Of a DNA stretch of 64,000 nt, positions 1 to 8,734 are shown in pieces. A model generated the notes under the pieces. That model was not told the origin of the DNA. It was given only the letters and a program-made list of their open reading frames with translations, and ran no database searches. This DNA is from Serpens gallinarum (GTDB lineage: Bacteria; Pseudomonadota; Gammaproteobacteria; Pseudomonadales; Pseudomonadaceae). Location: contig NZ_JACSQG010000002.1 of the NCBI RefSeq assembly GCF_014836765.1, forward strand, positions 434,001 through 498,000, in the 5' to 3' direction. Position numbers and translations under genes: made by a program. The number at the start of each line of letters is the position of its first letter. The stretch's first letter is position 1.

Positions 1-134
1 GTGAGATGCTAGGATACTCAACCGAATTCACAGCGGCCACGTCTGTCGGCCCCGCTCCCGAAAAAGCCGGTATCGAGCGTGTTCGATGCCGGCGCGGTGC
101 AGTGGCGTGGCGCCCCCTTGAGATATTCGTTCCC

Positions 135-1421
135 ATGTTTGGTTCCAACGACGACAAGAAGCCGCCGGTCGAGTCCGGTGAAAAGAAAGGCCTGTTTGGC
201 TGGTTGCGCAAGAAGCCCAAGGAAGATGCGCAGACCGAACAGCCCAGCCCGACTGAGACGGCTGCCGAGCCGCTTATCGAGCCCGTAGCGCCGGCTGACG
301 TGCCTGACGAGGTTGTGCTCGTTCCCCCGGTTGTAGAGGTGTCGCCTGAGGCCGCGCCCGCTGAGGCCGCAGTAGTAGAAGTGCCGGTTAGCGAACCCGA
401 TCCAGAACCGGAGTCCGAGCCGAAGCCAGAACTCGGCCCGGAGCCGGAGAACGAAGCGCCGCCGGCTGCCGCGCACAAAGTCGAGGAAAAAGCCGGTTTC
501 TTCGCTCGGCTCAAGCAGGGCCTGGCCAAGACCAGCGCCAGCCTGGGCGAAGGTATGGCCAGCCTGTTCCTCGGCAAGAAGGCCATCGACGATGATCTGC
601 TCGACGAGCTGGAGACCCGTCTGCTAATGGCCGACGTGGGCGTCGAGGCCACCACTGCCATTGTGCAGAATCTGACCAAGCGTGTGGCGCGCAAGGAGTT
701 GGCCGACAGTGGCGCGCTGTATACCGCATTGCAGGATGAGCTCACCGCGCTGCTCGAACCTGCCCAGCAGCCGTTGGCAATCAGCGCAGCCCAACAGCCA
801 TTCGTAATCCTGGTGGTGGGCGTCAATGGCGTGGGCAAGACCACCACCATTGGCAAGCTGGCCAAGAAACTGCAACTGCAAGGTAAAAAGGTCATGCTCG
901 CCGCCGGGGATACCTTCCGTGCCGCCGCCGTGGAGCAACTGCAGGTCTGGGGCGAGCGCAACAATATCGCGGTGGTTGCCCAGCACACCGGCGCCGACTC
1001 GGCCTCGGTGATCTTCGATGCAGTGCAGGCCGCCAAGGCGCGCGGCGTCGATGTGCTGATCGCCGATACCGCCGGGCGCCTGCACAACAAAGACAACCTG
1101 ATGGAAGAATTGAAAAAGGTGCGCCGAGTCATTGGCAAGCTGGATGAGACAGCGCCCCATGAAGTGTTGCTGGTGCTCGATGCCGGCACAGGGCAGAACG
1201 CGATCAATCAGACCAAACAGTTCAATCAGGCGGTGGAGCTCACCGGTTTGGCCCTGACCAAGCTGGATGGTACGGCCAAAGGCGGGGTGATTTTTGCTTT
1301 GGCCAAGCAGTTCGGCCTGCCGATCCGCTACATCGGGGTGGGTGAAGGCATCGACGACCTGCGGGATTTCGAAGCCAAGTCGTTTGTGCGTGCCCTGTTC
1401 TCCGAGAAGGAGCGCGGATGA
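135..1421 (+). CDS. ftsY: Signal recognition particle receptor FtsY
   Basis: SRP receptor GTPase that docks ribosome-SRP complexes at the inner membrane for co-translational insertion. The protein is 428 aa from the ATG at 135. It has a long acidic, Pro/Glu-rich N-terminal A domain (about residues 1-150) typical of proteobacterial FtsY, then the NG domain with GVNGVGKTT (P-loop, near residue 230), DTFRAAA, DTAGR and TKLDGTAKGG. The frame is open upstream to an ATG at 6, but that adds 43 residues with no family resemblance, and MFGSNDDKK is the usual Pseudomonas start. It overlaps ftsE by 4 bases (ATGA), so the two are translationally coupled. Confidence 0.97.
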   Translation: MFGSNDDKKPPVESGEKKGLFGWLRKKPKEDAQTEQPSPTETAAEPLIEPVAPADVPDEVVLVPPVVEVSPEAAPAEAAVVEVPVSEPDPEPESEPKPELGPEPENEAPPAAAHKVEEKAGFFARLKQGLAKTSASLGEGMASLFLGKKAIDDDLLDELETRLLMADVGVEATTAIVQNLTKRVARKELADSGALYTALQDELTALLEPAQQPLAISAAQQPFVILVVGVNGVGKTTTIGKLAKKLQLQGKKVMLAAGDTFRAAAVEQLQVWGERNNIAVVAQHTGADSASVIFDAVQAAKARGVDVLIADTAGRLHNKDNLMEELKKVRRVIGKLDETAPHEVLLVLDAGTGQNAINQTKQFNQAVELTGLALTKLDGTAKGGVIFALAKQFGLPIRYIGVGEGIDDLRDFEAKSFVRALFSEKERG

Positions 1422-2086
1422 TTCAATTCGAGCAGGTCGGTAAACGCTACGCCAACGGTCACGTCGGTTTGCACGAGTTGTCGTTCCACGTGCGCACCGG
1501 CGAATTCGTGTTCATCACCGGGCATTCGGGGGCGGGCAAAAGTACTTTGCTGCGCCTGTTGCTGGCCATGGAACGCCCGACCAGCGGCAAGCTGTTGCTG
1601 GCCGGCCAGGACCTGTCAGGTATTACCACTGCACAGATCCCTTTCTTGCGCCGGCAGATCGGTGTGGTGTTCCAGAACCACCAGTTACTGTTCGATCGCA
1701 CGGTGTTCGACAACGTTGCCCTGCCGCTGCAGATTCTCGGCCTGGACAAGGTGGAAATTGCTCGCCGCGTGCGTGCCGCGCTGGAGCAGGTCAGCCTGCA
1801 GGACAAGATTCGGCAGTATCCTGGCGATCTGTCCACCGGTCAGCAGCAGCGTGTCGGCATTGCTCGCGCGGTAGTGCATCAACCGGCCTTGCTGCTTGCC
1901 GACGAACCCACCGGCAACCTCGACCCGCGCCTGGCTGCGGAAATCATGGGTGTGTTCGAGGATATCAATCGCCACGGCACCACGGTGCTGATTGCCAGTC
2001 ACGACCTGGCGCTGATCGCCCGCATGCGCCAACGCATGATCACGCTGCAGCGTGGTCGTCTGATTGGCGATGGAGAGGCCGCATGA
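1418..2086 (+). CDS. ftsE: Cell division ATP-binding protein FtsE
   Basis: Cytoplasmic ATPase of the FtsEX complex, which couples ATP hydrolysis at the divisome to activation of periplasmic peptidoglycan hydrolases. It is 222 aa, the normal size. Visible are Walker A GHSGAGKST (about residues 36-44), the ABC signature written as LSTGQQQR, and Walker B LLLADEPTG followed by the H-loop in ASHDLAL. It overlaps ftsY upstream and ftsX downstream by 4 bases each, so ftsYEX is one tightly coupled operon. Confidence 0.97.
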   Translation: MIQFEQVGKRYANGHVGLHELSFHVRTGEFVFITGHSGAGKSTLLRLLLAMERPTSGKLLLAGQDLSGITTAQIPFLRRQIGVVFQNHQLLFDRTVFDNVALPLQILGLDKVEIARRVRAALEQVSLQDKIRQYPGDLSTGQQQRVGIARAVVHQPALLLADEPTGNLDPRLAAEIMGVFEDINRHGTTVLIASHDLALIARMRQRMITLQRGRLIGDGEAA

Positions 2087-3111
2087 GCAAGGCTCGCACC
2101 CCATCGTCCAAATCGACCGGGCGTGGCGCGACTCGTCTGCCGGATGCCCCGCCCAAGGCGCGGCGTAGCAAAAAGGCCGAAGGGCCTGATGTGCGCAGCC
2201 ACTTGCGCGCCTGGCTGGAAAGTCACCGCGCCAGCTTGTTCGACAGTGTGCGCCGTTTGCTGCGCCAGCCCATCGGGTCTTTTTTTACCTGCCTGGTCAT
2301 GGCCATTGCATTGTGCCTGCCCATGGGGCTGGCCCTTCTGCTGGACAGCGTCGAGCGCTTGAGCGGTACCTGGCAGCATGCCGCGCAGATCTCCGTCTAT
2401 TTGAAGATGGATGTCAGCGATGATGAAGGACTTGCGTTACGTGACGATATCGCGACCATGCCCAATGTGGCCGAGGCCGAATGGATCAGTCGTGAGCAGG
2501 CGTTGGAGGAATTCCAGGCACTGTCCGGGCTGGCCAGGGCGATTGAGGATCTGCCTGTCAATCCGCTGCCTGGCAGCGTGGTGGTGACTCCCGCGGCCGT
2601 CGATAAGACGCAGCTGGAGTCCTTGCGCTTGGGTCTGGCGGACTTGCCCGGTGTCGAGTTGGCGCAGCTCGATCTTCTTTGGGTCGAACGTCTGGGAGCG
2701 ATTCTGGAGCTGGGCAACCGTTTTGTGTTCGGTCTGACACTGCTGTTGGTGATGACACTTTTGTTGGTGATCGGTAACACGATTCGACTGCACATCGAAA
2801 GCCGTCGTACCGAGATTGAAGTGATTAAACTGGTGGGCGGAACTGATGGGTATGTGCGTCGGCCGTTCCTTTACATGGGCGCGCTGTATGGCATCTGCGC
2901 CGGTGTGCTTGCCTGGCTGGTTCTGGCGTTCGGCCTGGCCTGGCTGAATACAGCCGTACTTCGCCTGGCAGGCTTGTATGGCAGTGATTTCGCCCTGACT
3001 GGCGTGCCACTGGCCGATGGGCTGTCCTTGCTGCTGGGTGCGCTATTACTAGGCTACATCGGCGCCTGGCTGGCCGTGGCCCGACACCTCAGTGAGCTGG
3101 CTCCCAAGTAG
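2083..3111 (+). CDS. ftsX: Cell division protein FtsX
   Basis: Integral membrane partner of FtsE (342 aa). A basic cytoplasmic N-terminal tail of about 65 residues precedes the first membrane segment (FFTCLVMAIALCLPMGLALLL). A periplasmic loop of about 120 residues follows; in the family this loop contacts EnvC-type amidase activators. Three further hydrophobic segments lie in the C-terminal half, giving the usual four-TM FtsX topology. The gene ends 114 bases before rpoH, which has its own likely promoter. Confidence 0.96.
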   Translation: MSKARTPSSKSTGRGATRLPDAPPKARRSKKAEGPDVRSHLRAWLESHRASLFDSVRRLLRQPIGSFFTCLVMAIALCLPMGLALLLDSVERLSGTWQHAAQISVYLKMDVSDDEGLALRDDIATMPNVAEAEWISREQALEEFQALSGLARAIEDLPVNPLPGSVVVTPAAVDKTQLESLRLGLADLPGVELAQLDLLWVERLGAILELGNRFVFGLTLLLVMTLLLVIGNTIRLHIESRRTEIEVIKLVGGTDGYVRRPFLYMGALYGICAGVLAWLVLAFGLAWLNTAVLRLAGLYGSDFALTGVPLADGLSLLLGALLLGYIGAWLAVARHLSELAPK

Positions 3112-3166
3112 TAACTAACTGTTTATAAAGGGCTTTCTGGTGATGTAAGGGAACTTTTCCAGACAA

Positions 3167-3195
3167 TTCACTGTCACACCGCACGGTGCTACACT
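3167..3195 (+). promoter_or_regulatory. Probable sigma-70 promoter of rpoH
   Basis: A TTCACT at 3167-3172 and TACACT at 3190-3195 are separated by 17 bases and sit about 30 bases before the rpoH start codon, whose ribosome site is GGAGGG. This is inferred from hexamer match and spacing only; other rpoH promoters may overlap. Confidence 0.4.
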
Positions 3196-3225
3196 GCATC
3201 CCGTCATAGTTATCGGAGGGCACGC

Positions 3226-4080
3226 ATGTCCACATCTCTGCAACCTGTTTATGCTCTGGCTCCTGGCGCGAACCTGGAGGCCTACGTGCACTCGGTAAAC
3301 AGCATTCCCCTGCTGACGCCGGAACAGGAGCGTGATCTGGCCAATCGCCTCTTCTATCACCAGGACCTGGACGCCGCCCGGCAAATGGTTCTGGCTCATC
3401 TGCGTTTCGTTGTGCATGTCGCCAAAAGCTACGCCGGTTATGGCCTGGCCCAGGGCGATCTGATTCAGGAAGGCAACGTTGGCCTGATGAAGGCCGTCAA
3501 GCGTTTCAACCCGGAAATGGGCGTGCGCCTGGTGTCCTTTGCCGTGCACTGGATCAGGGCTGAAATCCACGAATTTATCTTGCGCAACTGGCGGATCGTC
3601 AAGGTTGCGACCACCAAGGCGCAGCGCAAGCTGTTCTTCAATCTGCGCAGCCAGAAAAAGCGTCTGGCCTGGCTCAATAATGATGAAGTGAATGGCGTCG
3701 CCGAGAGCCTGGGGGTCGCACCCCACGAAGTACGTGAAATGGAAAGTCGTCTGACAGGCCATGATATGGCCTTCGATCCGGCGGCTGATGCCGATGACGA
3801 CAGCGCCTACCAGTCTCCAGCGCACTATCTGGAAGATCACCGTTACGACCCAGCCCGTCAATTGGAAGATGCTGACTGGAGCGACAGCTCTACCGCCAGC
3901 CTGCATGAGGCCTTGCAGGGACTCGATGAGCGCAGTCGCGACATCCTTTATCAGCGCTGGCTGGCCGAAGAAAAGGCCACCTTGCATGAGTTGGCGGCTA
4001 AATATCAGGTGTCGGCGGAGCGAATCCGTCAACTTGAAAAAAACGCCATGAACAAGCTCAAGGGTTTTATTCAGGCGTAA
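3226..4080 (+). CDS. rpoH: RNA polymerase heat-shock sigma factor RpoH (sigma-32)
   Basis: Directs RNA polymerase to heat-shock promoters. It is 284 aa with a short N-terminal region 1.2, region 2 ([17 protein letters not shown], then [24 protein letters not shown]) and the RpoH-box motif QRKLFFNLR that separates sigma-32 from RpoD and RpoS and is the site of DnaK/FtsH control. Region 4.2 ends in an HTH ([23 protein letters not shown]). It lies directly downstream of ftsYEX, as in Pseudomonas and enterics. A likely target, hslVU, lies in the same window at 58.7-60.6 kb. Confidence 0.98.
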   Translation: MSTSLQPVYALAPGANLEAYVHSVNSIPLLTPEQERDLANRLFYHQDLDAARQMVLAHLRFVVHVAKSYAGYGLAQGDLIQEGNVGLMKAVKRFNPEMGVRLVSFAVHWIRAEIHEFILRNWRIVKVATTKAQRKLFFNLRSQKKRLAWLNNDEVNGVAESLGVAPHEVREMESRLTGHDMAFDPAADADDDSAYQSPAHYLEDHRYDPARQLEDADWSDSSTASLHEALQGLDERSRDILYQRWLAEEKATLHELAAKYQVSAERIRQLEKNAMNKLKGFIQA

Positions 4081-4084
4081 CTCC

Positions 4085-4112
4085 AAAAAACCGCGCGTTG
4101 CGCGGTTTTTTT
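4085..4112 (+). terminator. Rho-independent terminator after rpoH
   Basis: CCGCGC-GTT-GCGCGG forms a 6-bp GC stem at 4091-4105, followed by seven T residues and preceded by an A run. It starts five bases after the rpoH stop codon. Confidence 0.9.
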
Positions 4113-4222
4113 ATGGGTCAGGTATAATTGGCTGGAGCTGAAAGTTGTCGGTTTTCTGGCGCCAGTAAGCTATCGCCTTCTCTGGCCGGAACGTGGGATT
4201 GCCAGCATAATGATGGCTTTCG

Positions 4223-5560
4223 GTGTATGACCTGGAAATCGTCTTGCTTAATACTGCTGCTTATCGTCTAAGCCATTTCCTTTCTTCAATAATGCTAATC
4301 CTTGCTGGCGTGGTGCTGACATCGCAGCAGGGGTTCGCCTCTATTACCTGGCTGCACAGTTTCTTCTCAACGCTGTTCGAGGTGTTGCCTATCCTGCTGC
4401 TGGGGCTGGGTGGCCTTCTGTGCCTGTTTTATGGTCGTACACGGCAAGCAGCGCTCCTGATCGTCGTGTACCTGAGCCATTACATCCTTGCCAACGAAGC
4501 CGATTATTTCCGGACTCATGGTGTGGTGCGCGAGTCCACGGCATTGACCTTTCACATGTGCAGCTTGTTATTGCCCCTGCTGTACGGGGTTTACGCTGCC
4601 TGGTCCGAGCGCGCGCAATTGGTGCAGGATCTGGTAGCTCGAAGCGCGGTTCTGATCGCGGTTACAGGCGTCGCGGTAGCCATGGCCCGTCGGTATCCAG
4701 ATGACGTCCTGCAATGGCTGGTGGCGATCCGCGTGGAGCAGTTGCAAGGGCCGTTGACCCAGGCATTGATCCAGTTCTCTTACGCTGCGTTCGCGTTGAC
4801 CTTCCTGGTGCTGCTGATCCAATACCTGCGCCATCCTCGGGTTTTGCATGCGTCCCAACTGGTTGCCGTGCTGGGCTTGTACTGGATGTTGCTCAATACC
4901 TTCATGCTGCCCGAGGCGTTGGTGGTGATGAGCAGCATGGTGATGCTGGCGCTGATCGTTGCGGTGGCTCAGGAGGCTTATCAGATGGCCTTCCTCGACG
5001 AGCTGACCGGTCTGCCTGGACGGCGGGCGTTGAATGAGCGCATGGCTCGTCTGGGCCGCAACTATGTGATTGCCATGACTGATGTCGATCATTTCAAGAA
5101 GTTCAACGATACCTATGGCCATGATGTAGGCGATCAGGTGCTGCGTATGGTCGCCAGCCAGTTGCGCAAGGTCAGTGGCGGCGGTACCGCGTATCGCTAT
5201 GGGGGGGAAGAATTTACCGTCCTGTACCCTGGTAAAAGCATCAGTGAGTGCCTTCCCCATCTGGAAGCGCTGCGCCGTAATATCGAGGAATACCGCATGC
5301 GCCTGCGTGACAAGCAGAGCCGGCCCGAAGATGCCAAGCGAGGCCGCAACCAGCGCGGCCAGAGCAAAAGCCAGCATGTCTCGGTGGCCATCAGTATCGG
5401 CGTGGCCGAGCGCAGTGATGAGCACCGTGATCCGCAGGAGGTGATCAAGGCTGCCGACCAGGCCCTGTACAAGGCCAAGGAGGCGGGAAGAAACCGCGTC
5501 GTGGCCTATGGGCAGAAAGCCGTGCCGGCTACCCGGCGCAAGGCTGTGGCCACCCGTTAA
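4223..5560 (+). CDS. Membrane-anchored diguanylate cyclase (GGDEF)
   Basis: Likely makes cyclic-di-GMP. The first 250 or so residues contain seven to eight hydrophobic segments with no recognised named sensor fold. The C-terminal GGDEF domain starts at LDELTGLPGRRALNERM and carries an intact GGEEF signature (near residue 328), so catalysis is plausible. The inhibitory I-site RxxD is not present five residues upstream (RKVS instead). A basic, Gln/Arg-rich insertion (about residues 360-385) interrupts the domain before the conserved SIGVA strand. The start is uncertain: the GTG at 4223 gives the longest frame, and an ATG at 4292 is in frame; neither has a strong ribosome site. Confidence 0.88.
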   Translation: MYDLEIVLLNTAAYRLSHFLSSIMLILAGVVLTSQQGFASITWLHSFFSTLFEVLPILLLGLGGLLCLFYGRTRQAALLIVVYLSHYILANEADYFRTHGVVRESTALTFHMCSLLLPLLYGVYAAWSERAQLVQDLVARSAVLIAVTGVAVAMARRYPDDVLQWLVAIRVEQLQGPLTQALIQFSYAAFALTFLVLLIQYLRHPRVLHASQLVAVLGLYWMLLNTFMLPEALVVMSSMVMLALIVAVAQEAYQMAFLDELTGLPGRRALNERMARLGRNYVIAMTDVDHFKKFNDTYGHDVGDQVLRMVASQLRKVSGGGTAYRYGGEEFTVLYPGKSISECLPHLEALRRNIEEYRMRLRDKQSRPEDAKRGRNQRGQSKSQHVSVAISIGVAERSDEHRDPQEVIKAADQALYKAKEAGRNRVVAYGQKAVPATRRKAVATR

Positions 5561-5681
5561 GGTTGTGACTGGTGCTGACTTTAAGGTCACGATATGACGC
5601 TATGTGTCCTGCAAGTTGTTCGGCTAGACTGGTTTTTTTCGCTTCCGGCCGTTCCGGCAACCGTCTATCCGCGAGGTTTAC

Positions 5682-7460
5682 ATGGCTGATTACCAAGCGC
5701 CCCTGCGCGACATGCATTTCGTGCTCAATGAAGTCTTCGACGTGGCCTCGCTTTGGGCCCAGCTCCCCGGTCTGGCCGACGTCGTGGATGCCGATACCGC
5801 TGCCGCCATCCTGGAAGAGGCCGGCAAGGTCACCGCTGGCAGCATCGCTCCGCTGAATCGCAGTGGTGACGAGGAAGGCTGTTCCTGGCATCAAGGCGCA
5901 GTGCAGACCCCAGCCGGCTTTATCGAGGCGTACCAGACCTATGCCCAAGGGGGCTGGGTGGGTGTAGGCGGCTCGCCGGAGTACGGCGGCATGGGCATGC
6001 CCAAGGTGATCGGCGCGCAAGTCGAGGAAATGGTCAATTCGGCCAACCTGTCCTTTGGCCTGTACCCAATGCTGACCGCCGGCGCCTGTCTGTCGCTGCT
6101 CAACCATGCCAGCGAAGAACTCAAGCAACAGTACTTGCCGAACATGTACGCCGGCGTCTGGGCGGGCTCGATGTGCCTGACCGAACCCCACGCGGGCAGT
6201 GATCTGGGCATCATCCGCACCAAGGCCGAACCTCAGTCCGACGGCAGCTACAAGGTATCCGGCACCAAGATCTTCATTACCGGTGGCGAGCACGACCTGA
6301 CCGAGAACATCATCCACCTGGTATTGGCCAAGCTGCCGGATGCCCCGGCTGGTCCCAAGGGAATCTCGCTGTTCCTGGTGCCCAAGGTGATGGTCAATGC
6401 GGATGGCAGCCTGGGCGAGAGGAACTCGCTGGGGTGCGGTTCCATCGAGCACAAGATGGGCATCAAGGCCTCGGCCACCTGCGTGATGAACTTCGACGGC
6501 GCCACGGGTTATTTGATCGGTGAGGTCAATAAAGGCCTCAACGCGATGTTCACCATGATGAACTACGAGCGGCTGGGTGTTGGAATCCAGGGCTTGGCGC
6601 TGGGTGAGCGCTCCTACCAGAGTGCGGTGGAATATGCCCGCGAACGCATCCAGAGTCGTGCGCCCACAGGCCCTGTGGCCAAGGACAAGGCGGCCGACCC
6701 GATCATCGTGCATCCGGATGTGCGGCGCATGCTGCTGACCATGAAAGCGCTGAACGAAGGTGGTCGTGCGTTCTCCAGCTACGTCGCCATGCAACTGGAT
6801 ACCGCCAAATACAGCGAAGACGCGACCGTCGCCAAGCGCGCTGATGAGCTGGTTGCGTTGCTGACCCCGGTGGCCAAGGCGTTCCTCACCGACATGGCAT
6901 TGGAAACCACCGTGCATGGCCAGCAGATCTTCGGTGGGCATGGCTTCATCCGCGAGTGGGGCCAGGAGCAGCTCGTGCGCGATTGCCGTATCACGCAAAT
7001 CTACGAAGGCACCAACGGCATTCAGGCGCTGGACCTGATCGGCCGCAAGGTGATCGGCAATGGCGGCTCCTACTACCGCCACTTCGCTGACGAGATCCAG
7101 GCATTCATCGCCAGCGCCGACGCTTCTCTGGGTGAGTTCACCGCGCCGCTCAGGGCGGCCGTTGCCAACCTTGATGAACTGACCGCCTGGGTGATGGACA
7201 AGGCCCAGGGCAATCCGAATGAAATCGGTGCGGCCTCGGTGGAATATCTGCAGGTATTTGGCTACACCGCCTACGCCTACATGTGGGCGCTGATGGCCCG
7301 CGCCGCGCTGGACAAGGAGCATCAGGACGACTTCTACGCCAGTAAGCTGGGCACTGCACGCTTCTACTTTGCCCGGTTATTGCCGCGTATTCACTCGTTG
7401 AGCGCCTCGGTCAAAGCCGGTAGCGCTTCGTTGTTCCTGCTCGACGCCGCGCAGTTCTAA
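5682..7460 (+). CDS. Acyl-CoA dehydrogenase (FadE-like, about 590 aa type)
   Basis: FAD-dependent alpha,beta-dehydrogenation of acyl-CoA, first step of beta-oxidation. At 592 aa it belongs to the long clade that includes the Pseudomonas FadE1/FadE2-type and DmdC-like enzymes. Visible are CLTEPHAGSDLG (FAD/substrate loop), the middle beta domain with KIFITGGEHD, and the C-terminal helical domain with QIFGGHGFIREWGQEQLVRD and IYEGTNGIQ, whose Glu is the usual catalytic base. GAGG lies five bases before the ATG. Chain-length preference cannot be read from sequence. It is monocistronic, with a strong terminator shared with the convergent endonuclease gene. Confidence 0.92.
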   Translation: MADYQAPLRDMHFVLNEVFDVASLWAQLPGLADVVDADTAAAILEEAGKVTAGSIAPLNRSGDEEGCSWHQGAVQTPAGFIEAYQTYAQGGWVGVGGSPEYGGMGMPKVIGAQVEEMVNSANLSFGLYPMLTAGACLSLLNHASEELKQQYLPNMYAGVWAGSMCLTEPHAGSDLGIIRTKAEPQSDGSYKVSGTKIFITGGEHDLTENIIHLVLAKLPDAPAGPKGISLFLVPKVMVNADGSLGERNSLGCGSIEHKMGIKASATCVMNFDGATGYLIGEVNKGLNAMFTMMNYERLGVGIQGLALGERSYQSAVEYARERIQSRAPTGPVAKDKAADPIIVHPDVRRMLLTMKALNEGGRAFSSYVAMQLDTAKYSEDATVAKRADELVALLTPVAKAFLTDMALETTVHGQQIFGGHGFIREWGQEQLVRDCRITQIYEGTNGIQALDLIGRKVIGNGGSYYRHFADEIQAFIASADASLGEFTAPLRAAVANLDELTAWVMDKAQGNPNEIGAASVEYLQVFGYTAYAYMWALMARAALDKEHQDDFYASKLGTARFYFARLLPRIHSLSASVKAGSASLFLLDAAQF

Positions 7461-7470
7461 GCGTGACGAA

Positions 7471-7507
7471 AACCAACAAGCCCCGCGTATGCGGGGCTTG
7501 TTGGTTT
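7471..7507. terminator. Bidirectional terminator between the acyl-CoA dehydrogenase and endonuclease genes
   Basis: A perfect 16-bp stem (AACCAACAAGCCCCGC with its complement) closes over a GTAT loop and lies between the stop codons of two convergent genes. It ends in TTTG on the plus strand. Confidence 0.88.
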
Positions 7508-7522
7508 GAGAGGGCTGGAACG

Positions 7523-8176
7523 TTACGGAATTCCCAGGCGCTCTACCGCATCGGGATCGTCGATAAACAGATTGCGAGTCCCCTGCAGGCTGGCAATACG
7601 GTCGTTACGGATGCGCTCCATGGCATCCACCGGATCGAGTCGGTGCCAACGCTGGAACATCTCTAGTGGTCCGGGTAGCGGCAGTTTATATTCATGATGC
7701 ATGTAGAGAATTGCCCGTGCGGCATTACCCTTGGCATGGTCCGCAGGTTCGAAGGCCTTGAAATCTGTCTTTAGTTCGCAGTCGCCCACGCCTATTCGCT
7801 TGGCTTGCGCCTCGTCTATTTCGGTGAACTGAGCGTTCTGGAGTTCTTCTTCAATCTCCTTCTGAGAGGGATAGAGATTGTGCAGGTCACCGACCATGTA
7901 CAAGTACTTAGGGGTTTTAATCGCGCATTGGTTAGTGGTGGCGCAGCGCAGCGACCGGCGGATTTGCCGGACACTGTAGACGGCACTGGCAACCAGATTC
8001 GTATCCATGCCGTTGAACGAGGCAGCGCAATACAGGGTATCGCCGCCGCTGGTGTAGAGCTCAGACCAGAAAGCCCGTTCGGCCTCTTCGCTCCCAACAT
8101 AGTGAGTTTGTCCATCGGCTAGAGCCGTGGAGGCGGCTGTGAACAGCGCAAGAAAACCTATGGCAATGCTATGCAT
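7523..8176 (-). CDS. Secreted endonuclease I family protein
   Basis: A 217-aa exported protein of the endonuclease I (EndA/NucM) family, expected to cut DNA or RNA in the periplasm or outside the cell. The signal peptide is MHSIAIGFLALFTAASTALA, so I chose the start at 8176; the frame stays open 26 codons further upstream without a signal peptide. Family landmarks are TLYC, GDLHNLYP, KGNAARAILYMHHEY and the C-terminal NDRIASLQGTRNLFIDDP. The EHVxP-type motif, which supplies the general-base His and a metal-binding Glu in Vvn/EndA, is not visible where expected (after RQIRRSLRC). Activity is therefore uncertain. The gene diverges from rsmY. Confidence 0.82.
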   Translation of the reverse strand: MHSIAIGFLALFTAASTALADGQTHYVGSEEAERAFWSELYTSGGDTLYCAASFNGMDTNLVASAVYSVRQIRRSLRCATTNQCAIKTPKYLYMVGDLHNLYPSQKEIEEELQNAQFTEIDEAQAKRIGVGDCELKTDFKAFEPADHAKGNAARAILYMHHEYKLPLPGPLEMFQRWHRLDPVDAMERIRNDRIASLQGTRNLFIDDPDAVERLGIP

Positions 8177-8284
8177 GATTCGACCCTTGGACCGCCGTGT
8201 CGGAGTCTGTAATTGTGGTGATCTATGACGTCTCGATTCTTGCAATAGTGGCAAATGAACACAAGGCCGAAGGCGGACGACGGT

Positions 8285-8302
8285 TGTAAGCGTAGGCTTA
8301 CA
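8285..8302 (+). promoter_or_regulatory. GacA box (upstream activating sequence) of rsmY
   Basis: TGTAAGCGTAGGCTTACA is a perfect TGTAAG-N6-CTTACA palindrome, the known binding site of the response regulator GacA upstream of rsmX/rsmY/rsmZ. Its centre is about 65 bases upstream of the inferred rsmY transcription start (near 8359). A TAATCT hexamer at 8347-8352 could be the -10; no good -35 is seen, as expected for an activator-dependent promoter. Confidence 0.88.
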
Positions 8303-8358
8303 CTGCGTGCTGATAAATGGCGCTATCTCCTTGTTGAGCTTGTGGTTAATCTAGCTCG

Positions 8359-8482
8359 CAAGGATGAAGCGCAGGAAGCGCATAAAACGAAAAGGACTTA
8401 TCGGATACTGCCAGGCTGGCGGGTCGATCAGGGATGTCAGGATTCAGTCTGCAAGCCCCACTTCGGTGGGGTTTTCTTTTTT
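8359..8482 (+). ncRNA. rsmY: Gac/Rsm regulatory small RNA RsmY
   Basis: A small RNA of about 120 nt that titrates RsmA/RsmE (CsrA family) proteins and so relieves translational repression of secretion and biofilm genes. Evidence: a perfect GacA box upstream; six GGA motifs (starting at 8362, 8374, 8394, 8403, 8432 and 8440); one displayed in the loop of the hairpin GCGC-AGGAA-GCGC (8369-8381), which resembles the 5' part of known RsmY; and a strong terminator at the 3' end. No convincing protein is encoded here. The start at 8359 is inferred from the -10 position and could be off by a few bases. The flanking genes are an endonuclease I homologue and an antiporter. Confidence 0.88.
8456..8482 (+). 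terminator. Rho-independent terminator of rsmY
   Basis: CCCCAC-TTCG-GTGGGG forms a 6-bp stem with a UUCG tetraloop at 8456-8471, followed by TTTTCTTTTTT. Confidence 0.92.
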
Positions 8483-8734
8483 GGCTTGGAAAAATAAGCC
8501 AGCCCGGCGAAACCGCCTGCGTATAGCGTTTGGATCGAAAGCCCCTGCGGCGTGCTTGCTGCATCTGTCACGCTATGCGTACCGCCTTGGGCAAATGCTC
8601 ATGCTGTGCCCAGCCCTTGGGCGCAATTTTATCGATGAGTTTCCCTCAAGCGGATCGCATGTCTCGCCGCAGTGTCAGAATAGCGCCTGGCTCACCGTGG
8701 CCATCCATGCTTTTTATTCTGGAGCTTCGTTGCG

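Noticed and set aside
6-134. N-terminal extension of FtsY from an ATG at 6
   Set aside because: The extra 43 residues are not FtsY-like, and the family start MFGSNDD at 135 is present.
5529-7322. A 597-codon open frame on the minus strand
   Set aside because: It lies wholly opposite the acyl-CoA dehydrogenase gene, has the composition of an antisense shadow in high-GC DNA and shows no recognisable domain.
8255-8497. An 80-codon plus-strand frame over the rsmY region
   Set aside because: It runs through the GacA box, the sRNA and its terminator, lacks a ribosome site and resembles no protein.
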